Assembly: GCA_021527695.1 (NCBI GenBank)
Contig: JAKFAO010000003.1
Span: 744,001-808,000 of the forward strand
DNA length: 64,000 nt
Reading direction: 5' to 3'
Source: Naematelia aurantialba
Taxonomy: Eukaryota > Basidiomycota > Tremellomycetes > Tremellales > Naemateliaceae
Position numbers and translations under genes: made by a program. Of this stretch, positions 1 to 12,408 are shown in pieces. Numbering within the stretch: position 1 is the first letter of the stretch; each line of letters begins with the position of its first letter. Under the pieces are notes generated by a model. The model was not told the origin of the DNA. It searched no databases and worked only from the letters and a program-made list of their open reading frames with translations.

Positions 1-1679
1 CGCTCTGCTGGACGACTTGCGTGGTCACCGCGGCGCCCAAGACATGGCGACAGAATTGTCGGACGGATCCGACAAGGCGCCAGTCGACCCCATGGTTCAA
101 GAACAGCTCGCTCATCACTTCCTTGAGTGGGTCCGTATCTACAGTCAGACTCGGAATGCCGAGGCTGCTTTCATCCCCTACATCACCCATATCCAGAAAG
201 AGGGTATCCTGAATGGAGAAGATGTGTCATCGGCGTTCTATCGCACAGCCATCAATTGCGCGGTTGACATTGACATGGGATGGTTGGATCAAGCGCAACC
301 CAAATTCTACGGCACCGACGCTCTGGCGAAGCTCGTCGTCCTGATCGTGAAGAACTACGGCGACAAGAGCGGCTCGCGTGCGCCTCGTGCCGTGTACTAC
401 TACAACAAGATATTCAACATCATGGCGTATTCCCTTGTTCAGCGGCAGCTCGATGACAACTTCTCGCAGCGACCGTGGAGCCGGTTCTTCACGAGCATGC
501 TCAACGAGCTTTCGAGCCTGGAATTCACCGTGCCGGAGACGTACTTTGGGTGCTTGAAAAGCTTTGCCAACGTGCTGGGTATCTTCCAGCCTATCTATGC
601 GCCGCGCTTCGCCTACGGCTGGTTTACTGCCATCGCGCATCATCAGTTCATGCCGCGGATTTTGTCGATGACGCGTGACGAGGGATGGCCTGAATATCAC
701 CGCTGCCTCATGTGGCTCCTCCGCTTCCTGAGTCCCATTTTGCAAGGCGAGATGTCTCCAGCGGCACGATTCTTCTACAAGGCGACGCTGCGTCTTTTCA
801 TTACGATCATGAAGGATTTCCCAGAGTTTCTCGACGAGTTTTACCATTCTCTGTCGACGGCGATTCCCTCGCACTGTCTCCAACTCCGCAATATTGTGCT
901 CGCAGCTTTCCCGGCATCACTCGGCCCGCTACCCAGTTGCTATAAACGTCTCGATGAGCTCGCGGGCGAAATGCAGCATTTCCCCACGGTCAGATCGGAT
1001 TATATCTCGGCCATGTCGGCGGGTAACATCAAGGCGGCAATCGATCAGCACGCTAGGATGGGTATGCCCACACAGAGCGCGATTGTGGCGGAACTCAAGA
1101 ATCGCATTGCGGTCAAGTCGATGGATGCAGAAGGTTCACCTGTCATCACGTGGAATCACACCCTACTACATGCCGTCGTCTTTTATCTGGGGACATCTGC
1201 CGTGCAGACCAGAGCCCAAGAGACGGGCGTAGTGGACTTTGAGAAGAGCGCACCCGAGGTTGGCTTGTTGTGCAGTCTTGCGTTTGCTCTGGATGCTGAA
1301 GGTCAGCTCAGTCTCTCGGCGCATTCTATCAGCGTGAATATACTAACGACTTCCAGGTCAATACTACATGCTCTGTGTGATTGCGGATCAACTGCGCTAT
1401 CCTTCCGCTCATACCCTCTTCTTCATCTCGTTTATGCTTCACCTGTACAGTATTTCGCTGGGTGGGGAACCGCAATCCGGTATCCCTGAGCGCATCGCAC
1501 GAGTCCTGCTCGAACGTATCTTGGTGCAGCGACCTCACCCCTGGGGTCTGCTTGTCACCTTTGTCCAGTTGGTCGAGGTCGAACAATATGGTCTGTTGAG
1601 GCAGCCTTGGGCAAGGGCCGATGTCGAGATTTTCGCCATGTTTACCAAGGCGCAAAGGGCGATTGTGGCGCAGGAATGA
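1..1679 (+). CDS. NOT1: CCR4-NOT complex scaffold subunit NOT1, C-terminal part (5' end outside window)
   Basis: The frame is already open at base 2 and encodes the conserved helical C-terminal NOT1 domain, with stretches such as FFTSMLNELSSLEF, FAYGWFTAIAHHQFMPRIL and YYMLCVIADQLRYPSAHTLF. In the family this region binds the NOT2/NOT5 module of the cytoplasmic deadenylase and mRNA-decay complex. One intron at 1302-1356 has a perfect TACTAAC branch site at 1341-1347. Splicing joins DAEG to QYYMLCV and restores the family sequence. The second exon runs 1357-1679 and stops at TGA. An apparent ORF end at 1489 results only from reading through the intron. The N-terminal bulk of this normally about 2,000-residue protein lies upstream of the window. 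Identification is firm. Confidence 0.93.
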
Positions 1680-2490
1680 TTCGGCCAAAATGGTCAGTCT
1701 ATAGTAGGATCACAACCGCGGACGAGCTCCTAACGGTGCGTAGTAGATCCATAGATGGATCGGTTTCCCTCTCCTTGGAGGCCGATTACCTTTGGAAGCC
1801 AACGGTACATACATGTCTTTACATCGACTTTTTCGGTTTCCTTCTCGGCGACACGCAGTCAATACAAGCATCAAACCTCTGTCTCTCCCCCATATCTCTT
1901 GCTGTGGTCTCAAAGCAAACAGACCGGCGCAAGGATCCTGTATGTACAACAAAACCACGAATTCAATCCTCGGAGCAACGCACAGCGAGTAATCCTCGCC
2001 CTTTCCAGCCTCCAACCAAATACATAGATCTGCGAGTGAGCTCACTGGGGCATTTGTCGCTCTGCCGCCTTTGGGAATACCTGTTCTTCACATCATTCGA
2101 GATACCCCCCTCCGTGTAGTCTTTTCTCTCTATTCTGGGACGATGAGACGATTACGATGGTCGATGTAATTGCGGCGCGACGCGCTGCTTTGGGATGTCA
2201 ATGTATAGCTAGTATCCAAATGCACTCATGCATGGCGTTTAGTAGACGACGTCGGTGACAGTGGAGGATAAGCGGTGACAGGAGGGTGTGACGGAAGCAA
2301 TAATATGGGTGGCGATTGTTCCGCTTTGCTGCTGCTGTTTTCAATTCGAACAGACGTGGGGACTTGTTTTGGTGTTGCACTTTTACACCTCGTTACTTTG
2401 GTTTCGCGTACGCGTCGCCTGCACGCCGGCACTATAGCTGGCAGAGTCTCGTCTGATCCGATCGGCGGTTGCTGAAGGAGTCGAGGCAAG
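1680..2490. other. intergenic region NOT1-YJU2
   Basis: No gene is recognisable here. The open frames lack conserved content and overlap in several frames. The stretch should hold the NOT1 3' UTR and the YJU2 promoter. Confidence 0.6.
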
Positions 2491-4506
2491 ATGTCTGAAC
2501 GCAAGGTATTGAACGTGAGTCTGGATGATCCTTTCGTCTCTGTATCCTCTGCTGTTTGTCGTTGGTCGTTGGTCGTTGGTCGTTGGTCGTCGGTCGTCGG
2601 TCGTCGGTCGTCCTTCGTCGGTCGTCGGTCGTCCTTCGTCGGTCGTCGGTCGTCCTTCGTCGTTCGAGCCTTGACTGGCGTGTGGGATTGGAAAGGATGG
2701 AGGAAGTATCCGAAGGTAAATGCTGATCTTGTGCCCTTGCACGCTGCGTTGCGTTGGCGATCCTCGACTTGCAGAAATAGTAAGTCCAGATCTTGGCTCA
2801 ACTGGTCATTCCTGTACTGCGCTTCAAGTTCTCGGTCTGCTTCTTCCAGCTGCCCCCAGGAGTAGTCGTGTGATACCTAGAACTTTCTTCATTTGACTCC
2901 CCAACACCTCCTCTTTGTGTCATAACCCAACACTTTCTTTACATGTGACTACCCAACACTTCTTCTCCATATCATTACCCAACACTTTCTCTTCATGACT
3001 ACCCAACACTTGTTCTCCAGTAGTCGTTCTGTAAAACTCCTTCTCCTTCTCGTGGCCACTCATCCAGTGACACTCTGCGCCTACCTCGCCTTCCAGTCGT
3101 CTCCGCAGCTGGGCGTGGCAGTGAACGGATGTCACCCACGGACGTGACGCCAGGATGCTGACAGTACCGACAGCTTCCCGCCGGACTTTGATCCGTCCAA
3201 GATCAAGCGCCGCAGAGGAATCAACAAGGATGCGCAGATGGTCATCCGGCTCATGGCTCCCTTCTCAATGCAATGCACAAAGTGCGGAGAGTATATCTGT
3301 ACGTTGGCCGGCTGGCTTGTGTTTCGTTCACCCTACTCCTTCCCGCAACCCTGCTACTCCACAGATCACTGTCTTGTCCTGAATTTCACTCTGAGCACCA
3401 TCGCGTCGTCCTGATCACGTTCATCTATCTGTACACAATCCTGACCGGATGCCCACTCTTGGCGTCACCTCTTCTCTTGGCGTCACCTTTTCTTGTACAC
3501 GCAGCCGCTGATGACCGACTAGATAAAGGCAAGAAATTCAACGCTCGAAAGGAGACTGCCGTGGACGAAGAGTACTACGGCATCAAAATCTTCCGCTTCT
3601 ACATCGTAGGCCCACCAATCTGCCACGGGGAGCATCGAGATAGAGCTGATGATACAAGAAATGTCCAACGTGCAGCTCGGAAATCACGTTCAAGACAGAC
3701 CCGAAGAACGCAGACTATACTTGCGAACACGGAGCGACGCGCAACTTTGAGAACTGGAGCGACGCAGCCGGCTCAAAGCGGCTGGAAGCGCTGCCAGATG
3801 CGGCGGCAGATGACGAGTACGATAGCGATGGCAATCCCGTAGAGGACAAGAAGGAGAGGGATGCCATGGCTGACCTGGAGCGGACACAGGAGATGGCGCG
3901 GAGGGAGATGGAGGCGATGGATGAGCTGGCGGATCTGAGGTCAGTTGTTTTATAGTCGCACGCGACACAAGAGCACCAGCTAACGACAAGCAAAGACAAC
4001 GAAATGCGCGTATGGAGTTGTCAAATGTCAACGCCGATCCAGATGCTCTGTTGTCCGCCCTTCACGCAGAACGCGAGTCGGCAGAAGAAGAAGCACGTCG
4101 CCTACGCGAGCAAGCAGAGGACGACGCAATGGTCGCCAAGTTCTTCGCCAAGATCCCCGTGGCGCCTCCGGCCGTACCCGTGAATAAGGGCAAGGGCAAG
4201 GCAGAGGCGGTCGACGGCGATGACGACGGCGAGGCCGGAGACAGTGACAGTGATGCGAGTCAAGACGGCCAGGAAACGGCTTTGCCAGCTCTGACGATCA
4301 AGCGCCGGCCCGCTCCGACCGAGGCTGGTGGTTTTGCAGAACCTTCGGTAGCGAGCATCTTGGCGGCAAAGGGCAAGGTGCTCGAGGTGACATCGAACGG
4401 GGCCGGTGCGTCGCCTGGCCCCACAGCTGCACAGCAACAGCTGGCAAAGCGGAAGCGGGAGGGGATGCAGAAGCTCTTGGGAATCAAGAAAAAGGTCAAG
4501 GCTTAA
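2491..4506 (+). CDS. YJU2: pre-mRNA splicing factor YJU2 (CCDC94/Cwf16 family)
   Basis: YJU2 joins the spliceosome with the Prp19-associated proteins and promotes the first catalytic step. The model has six exons: 2491-2514, 2775-2779, 3174-3298, 3523-3605, 3659-3939 and 3996-4506. It gives 342 residues beginning [20 protein letters not shown], the family signature. The second exon is only 5 nt (AAATA), flanked by ttgcag and gtaagt, and is needed to encode N-K-Y at the start of that signature. The family zinc-binding cysteines follow as CTKCGEY and KCPTC, then [23 protein letters not shown], a charged helical region and a basic tail ([19 protein letters not shown]). Introns 1 and 2 are unusually long for this window and carry tandem repeats. 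The start codon is fixed by the conserved N-terminus. Confidence 0.93.
2555..2670 (+). repeat. short tandem repeat in YJU2 intron 1
   Basis: Degenerate 7-nt units (GGTCGTT, GGTCGTC, CTTCGTC) repeat without interruption. The array lies wholly between exon 1 and the 5-nt microexon. Open frames on both strands through it are repeat artefacts. Confidence 0.85.
2880..3020 (+). repeat. degenerate tandem repeat in YJU2 intron 2
   Basis: Five or so units of about 25-30 bp share CCCAACACTT followed by CTTC/CTCCAT. They lie in the intron after the microexon. Confidence 0.75.
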
Positions 4507-4933
4507 CGCTGCGTATCGCCACTTCTCTTTGTGCGCTGTATCTGTAACTTGTACTAGTCATTCCGAGATATGCCAGCTGCACATCCCGAATGCCATGCGT
4601 GGCCGCGACGAATCACTCCATTAGCTGCACAACCTGTATTTCGTGGCTTGGAAGCTCTTCTCAGCATGAGGGAAGCTCAGGAGGCACAATGCTTTCACCC
4701 CGCTTGGACGAAGTTGCATGTGTTGTGACACGGCCCCAGGATGACACGCGCAGGATACCCTGATACATGCTGCCTAAGCCAAGTACAATTCGGAACGCCC
4801 TGTGGGTGTCGACCTAATTCGCTACGGGGAGATACGACCGCCCAGAGCTCTCGCGCATGGGCGCCGCTCCTCGAGCAGCGTTTCTCGCCACGGCGCGATT
4901 CAGTATCGGGTGCAAGGGCTCAGGGAGCAGTGC
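4507..4933. other. convergent intergenic region
   Basis: Only 3' flanks of two tail-to-tail genes are expected here. No further gene or clear structure was seen. Confidence 0.6.
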
Positions 4934-6138
4934 CTACAGTGTGTCAGCTGCTGGGGTCGTGGCGATTTCTGGCTTGTGGCTCGTGGACGTGGACGTGGCA
5001 GGTCGACGTTGGGAGGATCGCTGGAGGGCAGATGGGATAGAGGGATGATATCGTTTGGTTGTGAGAAGATCAGGTAGGGCAGAAGAGTACTGATGCTGGA
5101 AAGACGCAGGAGGATGAAATCAACCACGCACCTCGCTCCACTGGCGCAAATCCGTCGGACGGCCGCGAGCCTCGATGGCTTTTTGTAGTCTACGCCCAAT
5201 CAGGCTGAGAACGTCACGCTCACTCCACTGTACACTCAGAACGGCGCGTGTGAGGGGCGTGAATCAATACGAAGCGCAAACAGCTCCCGAGACAGCGTAG
5301 GACATACCTCGCTCGGATGCCAGCATACAACAACATCCCGATTACAACCAAGAGGAAAAACGTCACAATGAGCTGGTCTCGCGGACTATCTCTTTCTATA
5401 CGCGCATTCAGGTCAGCGAGAGGCAAGAGAACACGGATGCCGAGCATCGAGGATGGACCCACTGAAACATCGCGCTTCCACGTCCCCTTCCAGTCCCGTT
5501 CCCACGTCTGTATCGAGCTCGGGCACTTCTGCATCTGTTCCGAATGGTCAGTACGCTGGATGATAGAAAGGCAGGACGATCCTATGCGGCGAGAGGGATG
5601 GGTGGTTGGACAGGATGGGTGATTGGACAGGATGGGTGATTGGACAGGATGGGTAATTGGACAGGATGGGTGGTTGGACAGGATGGGTGATTGGACAGGA
5701 TGGGTAATTGGACAGGATGGGTGATTGGACAGGATGGGTGATTGGACAGGATGGGTGATTGGACAGGATGGGTGCAAGAACGCACTGCGGCATATAGCGA
5801 GCCTCTGGTCGAGACAGAATTGCCGGGTACATGTCAAGCACGGCTTGGTCGGGTCCGACGGTCGATACAGCGGGATGATGGTCGAGTTGGCAAAGCATAT
5901 ACCTGTATGACGATATTAGTGGTGGCCCAGTAGCAGAGGTGTCAGACGGCTCGCATTTGCAGTAAGACAGGACCGGGTCGGAAAAGATCGAGGCGTTGAC
6001 AGAGGGGAGCTGCGCGAGCATGAGCTACGGATCCAGGTTACAGCAACTTCTCTGGCTCGAAGCGCTCACGATGACCAGCAGTGAGCAGAAGAGGAGGATG
6101 AGTTTTGACGCCTTTGAGGTCGGTGCTCTCTGCCACAT
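4934..6138 (-). CDS. small Cys-rich secretory-pathway membrane protein (conserved fungal family, function unknown)
   Basis: The spliced reading starts MWQRAPTSKASKLILLFCSL at 6138, a signal peptide. It then gives YCKCICFANSTIIPLYRP, TKPCLTCTRQFCLDQRLAIC and EARCFKRDSPRDQLIV, followed by one membrane helix (TFFLLVVIGMLLYAGI) and a polar tail ending at TAG 4934-4936. Approximate exons are 6138-6070, 6009-5955, 5902-5786, 5534-5463, 5395-5308, about 5234-5132 and 5095-4934. The second intron (5954-5903) keeps the conserved C-x-C motif only if it uses a GC donor. The junction after the membrane helix is uncertain: one option uses donor GTATGT at 5307 with a weak GAG acceptor at 5235, another a downstream donor with the CAG acceptor at 5228. 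I recall this as a conserved fungal architecture but no characterised member, so no function is assigned. Type I topology with a Cys-rich lumenal or extracellular part is inferred. Confidence 0.75.
5595..5775 (-). repeat. 17-bp minisatellite inside an intron
   Basis: About ten to eleven near-perfect 17-bp units (on the + strand GGATGGGTGATTGGACA, with TGGTTGG and TAATTGG variants) fill most of intron 3 of the Cys-rich membrane protein gene. Long Pro/Ser-rich frames across it are artefacts. Confidence 0.92.
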
Positions 6139-6619
6139 GCTTGTCCCGACCCGCACAGACGACGCTGGAAGAGGTCGAGACATCCTCGTGGGCTCCTTCG
6201 ACGAGTCGCATTACGACGGGTGGCGACACGAGTTGTAATCTCATTAGGATGCGAGTCTAATGGAACTACAGAGCCATCTGGTAATGAATCGTAATGGGAC
6301 GTGACGTGAATTACGGCCGGATGCCCGGAATTCGCGGACGAAACGACTCTGTCCATCGGCGTGTGAGCAGTGTGATTGTGCAAGTCATCTCGTCAAATCC
6401 AGTGTACATATCCCCCCCCTTCTACCTTTGTTCTACATTCTACCGACTATGTCAGTATGATCTGCCTTCCACGGTGACTGTAGTTGACAGAGAGGTGACC
6501 GGTATGTCTTGGACCGCGTTGCCATGCACGATGGACGCTGCTGAGTCGACACAGGCACTGCTCCCCCCGGCCCTCGGCCCACTCTGCAAGATACCAAGAT
6601 ACCACCGCCCATCTACGCC
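6139..6619. promoter_or_regulatory. divergent promoter region
   Basis: This 481-bp stretch separates the start codons of two divergent genes, the Cys-rich membrane protein (-) and the TSC2-like gene (+). It must hold both promoters. No specific element was recognised. Confidence 0.45.
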
Positions 6620-9600
6620 ATGCCGGACCGACCAAAGGGGCACCACTCGTCCAGCTCTGCCTCTGCTGGCGCGCTGAGCTTTCTGCCTGCCATATTTGGT
6701 CGGCGGCCGGTCCCTCCTGCGACCTCACTTGCTCACGCCAGCCCATCCTCTCGGCAAAGCTCCACGAGCGGAGACCGCGCGGGACATGTCGACGAGCTCG
6801 CCTCTCCAAGGACGGGCAGCCTCTCCTTGCCGTCACGGCAAGAGGCCAGCCCACGCCCCTTCCATCTGGATCTCGCGATAGATCTGATGCAGAACGGCAC
6901 CGAGAGCACGGCCGAACTGTGCGAGATCGTCAAGGCGACTGCTGTTTGGCTTGCGAATCAACTCATCGACAATGATGTCTTTGCGGCCGATGAAAAGAAA
7001 CAAGTCCGTCCCCAAGATCTCGCCCAATTGTATGTCAAGGCAATGGACTTTGCGAGCCCAACCTCCGACGACTCGCTCCGCACCGCCGCCATCCGCCTTC
7101 TAGCCGCTCTGTTGGCCACCTGGCCTCCACCGCCAAGTCCAATTGTTCAGTCCGACTTGCCTCTGCCGGACACCATCAACGCCCGCACAATCTACGCTCT
7201 AATCATCGCACCAAGCGGACCGCCTACCCTGTCCGCTATGATCGATGCGGTCTTTGTCGAAGTAGGCGCGCTCAAGGCTCTCACGAAGAACGGAGCCGAG
7301 GCGGGCAGCTTTGATGGTATCGTTGGATGGCTGGTGAAAACCCTCAGTGGCATCAAGGACGTGTGGGTAGCATGGTGCACCGAGAAGGAGGAGGATTCGG
7401 ACGCAAGTCAGGGGCGAAGCAGGGTGAGTATGCGCCTTGCTCCCACGCTGAGCTTCTTAGGGCCAACCGTTCGCACCTATCAAGCCTGCATCACCAGCAG
7501 ATGCTGCCACCTCCATCGTCGAGCTCATATCATCGATCGTTGCGCATCATCTTCCATTGTTTACAGAAGACGATCTTGCGCGTATAGTCACTGCGATTTT
7601 AGACTTTCTCAGCGCAGGCATAGCCGCTGAAGCCGTTGAAACCACGTCACTTGGACTAGGCTCCCGGCGAAGCTCGCCATTTACCTCGGCACTGAACTCT
7701 CCAAGCGTCAACGCACTGGGTCTCGAACCGAGTTTGCGACAGTCAGTGACAGCCAACCGTTCCCGAAACAGTGCGCCGTCTAGCCAGAACACAGCCGCCT
7801 CTACACCAAAGGCAATGCGTGCCAATGCCGCTTCGCCGCAGGCCGTCACTTCACCTGCCACACTCTCCCCCCCGCCCAACGCAGCCACCTGGAAATGGCC
7901 TCGTGTCCTCCCGGCCGTCTGCAGCTTTTGCGAACTGCTGATCAGCGATGCCATGCTAAATGACCAATCGTTCGACAGGATTATCGTGTTTGCGTGCCTG
8001 TGCACCGGCCAAGATGATACGGAGAGGATGGGTGAAGCCGGATGTGTTGCCGTGAATGAACTGGTCGGACAGTTGCTGGGTCCCAAAGCGGGCAAAAGAG
8101 GCGAACAGGGGGTTAGAAAGGCCCTTGAGGGGAAGGAATACTGGATAAATACGGGTGACGCTGACCGAAAGATCCTAAGGGGAGCTGTAATGTGAGTCTT
8201 ATCACAAAGGTTCAGTGCCAATGTCAGCATCGCTAGAAATCTGTTACAACACCTGGAGCGCCAAGAAACGCCTACATGCTCTCTCTCTACCCTCGTCCCG
8301 TCGCTCCTGGCTGCTCAATCCACAAGTCGACTCCCTTCAGCCGAAAGAAGTCGCTGGCAGGTTGTTGATCTCGAAATCCTCGGTCTCTTACAAGACCATC
8401 TCTTCGCACTGGAACGGAGCGATGGCGAGACTGACAACGAGGTTGGACCAGACGCTTGGACAGAGGGCGAAGCAGCGTGCAGCCTCCTGCAAGGTCTGAT
8501 ATGGGTGAAAACGGAACAGTGAGTCATGACACTGTTTAACGCTCACCCCGCAGCGATTCCCCTTTGGCTACTATGTTCGATGCTGTGATACATCAGCTAC
8601 CTGGTGCACTTGGGCGTCTACATTCGTCGAGCAGCTCCCGTCCTCCTTTCTATCACCCTAGATACACCCAGCTGCTCTTGGACCTAGGGCCGCATCTGGA
8701 CGAAGCGGACGCGAATCTTGTTGTGGAGCAATATCAACGGGAATGCCTCTGCTTGCCCTTCACGTCCGGATGGATTGACAACATCTGGAAATTGCTCAAC
8801 GCGTTCTATTTGGCCCCTGCACATCCTGCTGTCAAGCGCAAAGTGGGCTCCCTCTTGCTGCACGACGTTTTCGACATTGCCGAGGACCTCGCCGAGCAAC
8901 GGACGGAGCTCGTAGAGAGGGTCATCGTTCCATTCCTGGAGCAAGTCTTAGTCGATAGCACCGACGAGAAATTCTTTCAAGATGCCTTGGCGGTTTTGGT
9001 CAAAGCAGCGGTGGCGGAAACGATGGAACGAGATGATGAGACGCAAAAATCGCGCGCCGCAAAGCAAGGCAACGAGATCGACGAGGAAGATGCGGCCACC
9101 TTGCCAAGCAGCGAGCAAAAAGCTGCAGCCGCGGGTGGCAGCTTCCATGCGATTCGAACTCTCATTATCAAGGTTGCGACCTTAGCACCGTGCAACGCGG
9201 TGCCAAATCGAGTGGCCTCACCCAATCTCAAGGGCAAGGACATGCAGTCAATCTCATCGGCCTTGGCAGGGGTGAAAAACGATACTCCTGCGACACCAGC
9301 GGACTCGCATACAGAGTGCCGCCCACTGCTGGCAGTGACGTCGCTAATCGCGATTTTTACGCGGCTCGCCTTTTCGCCGCCTGTGTTCGCCTCTTCCAAA
9401 GGTATCCGCACCCCTACTTCCTCCAGGTGCATCGATGTGTATCGCGACCTCCTGGGATTGCTGTTCCCGATGACCGACGATACCGGTCAAGACGCTAGGA
9501 TCAAAATTCCTGCCCGATGTCCAAAAGCGCGTATCGCCATTTTAGGGTGGTTGACTCGCATGCGTGCAGATCCACGGCATCGCATATTCATGCGTTCAGA

Positions 9601-12408
9601 CATCGACTCGACTGTTGCGCCTTTTGCAGCCGTCCTGAAGCGGACCAGAGAATCCGAGCAGGAGGCAAGGGGAGTGGAAGACCTTTCGAGGAGAAACACT
9701 AAAGCGGGCCGCGATGAAGAACGCGGCCGCCAAAACCGGCCTAAAGAGGAGGCTGGACGAAGCCGCAGTCGGTCCCGCCAGCCGGCGATTCTACGGGGCG
9801 CCGATCAGACCTACAACCCCTTGTGGGCTGTACCGGAAGTCGTCGACTTTGACTTTCCGCCCAACACTCATCCCAGCGAAAGCTTGCTAACATACGATCC
9901 CAATCATCCCTCACTTTCCGAAAAGGACGCTCTGCCTGTAGAGGGCGTTTGGTTGCCTGTTTCCGAATATGTGAGAGTGCTCAACGGCATCCTCCGAGGT
10001 CACGACTGGGAGCTCGTCTCCTATGTCTTGACATTCCTCCCACTCCAACTTAGCAACAAGGTCTTCTTCCACGGAGCTAGGGCGACCCGAGAGGTACGAG
10101 CGCTGCTTGATGTTCTCTGCGAGGGCGTCATGACCGGTAGCACGTGGGAGAAACGATTCAACGTTCCGCCCTTCATACGCAAAATTGACCTCAATGCGGC
10201 TGCTTATCAGTGTCTCTCGGTTCTCGTATCGTACCGGGGCATTTTTGACAGGAATGCGTGTGATCGTCTCATTCAGGCTTTCAAAGATGGCCTACAAGGC
10301 AAGTCAGAAGTGGCCAAGCCGTGCCTTCAAGCCCTCACCCTGGCCATCTACGAGCTGGAACAACATGTTGGACGACATCTACTCTCGATCATCGAGTCAA
10401 TGAACAATATCCTATCCACCACTGGATTGGCTGTCCACATCCTCGAGTTCCTGATAGCCATTGGACAAAATGGTAATCTTTATCGCAATTTTACCGACGA
10501 GCAGTATCGACTCGTTTTCGTTGTCGCCATCAACTACATTGCAGATCACAATGCCCGAAGCGACACGGTGATCGACCTCTCGGATCCCACCAAGAAGGAA
10601 GACTTCATCCTCTCCCAGCATGTGATCGGCCTTGCCTATCACTCGATCTATACTTGGTTCATGGTACTGAAGCTGCACCAACGGCCCAACCTGGTGCCAG
10701 AAATAACGCGCGAGCTCAACAAAGCCAAGTCAAAGCGGTCCAGCACCGATGAAATGGCAGAAGTATGTTTTGATTGGCTCGCTCGTTACGCATATGGCAA
10801 CGCGGATCCGAAACCTGCTACGTCATTCCTGAGCGAAATGATCATGGAGAAGGCAGAGGACGCGCCTGCGAAAAGCCAGAGCTGGTTGCTGGGCGGGGCG
10901 ATCATCACCATCACAACGCACGCGAGGAGTGGATGGGGCACGATCAATACTACGCGGCCTACGGGCTCAACGATGGTAGTGTGCAAGTTGGAGAATATCC
11001 CACTGCTGGAGCTCGGGGAAGCTGCTGTGGATTTAGTGTCGCTCCCTGCCGTCCTGATGGCGAACCGCACAGCAAATGTAAGTCGGCCTGACGGGGGACG
11101 TGAAAATGAGCTGATGATGCAGGCCAACGATGGCGCAGAAGAGATCCTAGACGCCAAATCGTCTCAGCCGACACAGGCGTTCGATGCAAACTCGCAACAT
11201 GGCTTCATCTGGTCAGGAGCGACCCCGTCCCAACGCCGGAAGGATGTCGTCATCGAGCCAAGCTACTTGGCTCTGCAGCTGTTATCGTCTTATCCCAACG
11301 CGTCGCTCGAGACTCCCCGTGGCCGCTTGATCCCGAAGGAGGACAGGTTTGACCGAGCGCTTCGAGGTATACAAAACACCCCGGTCATCGACAGCTTGAA
11401 AATCGGCGTGTTGTATATCGGACCGGGGCAGACGACCGAAGAGGAGATTCTGCAAAATACCGACGGCTCACCGGCGTATCTTCATTTCCTTTCGGGCCTG
11501 GGACGCTTGATCCGACTTCGCGGTCAGGTTGACGTTTTCGTGGGAGGCTTGGATCGCAACGACGATGAGGATGGCGAATACGCTTACGCTTGGTGGGACG
11601 ATTTCAGTCAACTGATCTTCCATGCCGCGACGATGATGCCGAACAAGGAATCAGCGCCAAACGGACAGAGGAAGAAATCTCACATTGGTAACGATTTCGT
11701 CAAGATCATCTACAACGACTCGGGTGGTGATTTCGCCTTTGACACCATTCGTACAGCTTTCAACTTTATAAATATCGTCATCTCGCCGTTCTCGACAGGC
11801 GCGAACAGCGTGCTGGGACCCAGCAGCACAGGTCAAGAACAGTGGGAGGACTGGGACCGCGAGCAGTGGTTCAAGGTGACTGTGCAACGCGCGCCTGGTA
11901 TACCGGACTTTTCGCCGATTGGGACACACAAGCTTGTCTCACGCCGCGCGTTGCCGATCCTCGTCCGCCATGTAGCGCACTTTGCCAATGATATGGCGGC
12001 GAGGTTCATGCATATTCAGAACGCACCAGATGCCGCCAGTGCGGAGTACATCACCATGTGGCGGTCGAGGTTCCGAGCGATGCAGCGGTTGAGGCAAATG
12101 TGAGTCGAAGCGGGAACATTTGTCGTCCCCGTCTCGTCTTGCAGGGACCTGCAGGGAGAGAAGCCAGCCCCTCTTGGAGTCGAGCTGATGAGCGTAGGCT
12201 GCCGGTGATAGAACTGCCAGACGCAGAAGACGAAGCCGCTCGAGAGCAGCTCTTGCGCGAGTAAGTCCTGGGTCTTCCTCTTCCTCTTCCTCTACCTCTT
12301 CCTTATCCACATCCTCACTTGAAATCATCTGGCGGTGCATGGAGGGCTGACAGTCATTTTAGCTTTACCAGGAGCTTTTCGTACCAGAATCAGCCGGACA
12401 AGGAATGA
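6620..12408 (+). CDS. TSC2: tuberin (TSC2)-like Rap/Rheb GTPase-activating protein
   Basis: The C-terminal third carries a Rap-GAP domain: LKIGVLYIGPGQTTEEEIL, LSGLGRLIRLRG, YAWWDDFSQLIFHAATMMP and the catalytic loop HIGNDFVKIIYNDSGGDFAF with the Asn thumb. The upstream part is helical tuberin-like sequence. In other fungi TSC2 acts with TSC1 as the GAP for Rheb, which restrains TORC1. Exons read by hand are 6620-7423, 7461-8191, 8228-8518 and 8554 to about 12111, then an exon ending at 12260 and a last one at 12363-12408 (ending QPDKE). Introns of 35-37 nt occur. The junction near 12112-12160 is unclear: the strong acceptor at 12144 breaks the frame needed for the last exons, and a weaker one at about 12158 keeps it. 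A 45-nt segment at 11078-11122 has GTAAGT and GCAG ends but is also open in frame. Total is roughly 1,700 residues. Confidence 0.87.

Noticed and set aside
227..883. 218-codon frame antisense to NOT1
   Set aside because: Shadow of a conserved coding exon in GC-rich DNA.
5548..6021. Frame with repeated HPVQSPILSN / THPVQ
   Set aside because: Translation of the 17-bp intronic minisatellite. Only its first part overlaps a real exon.
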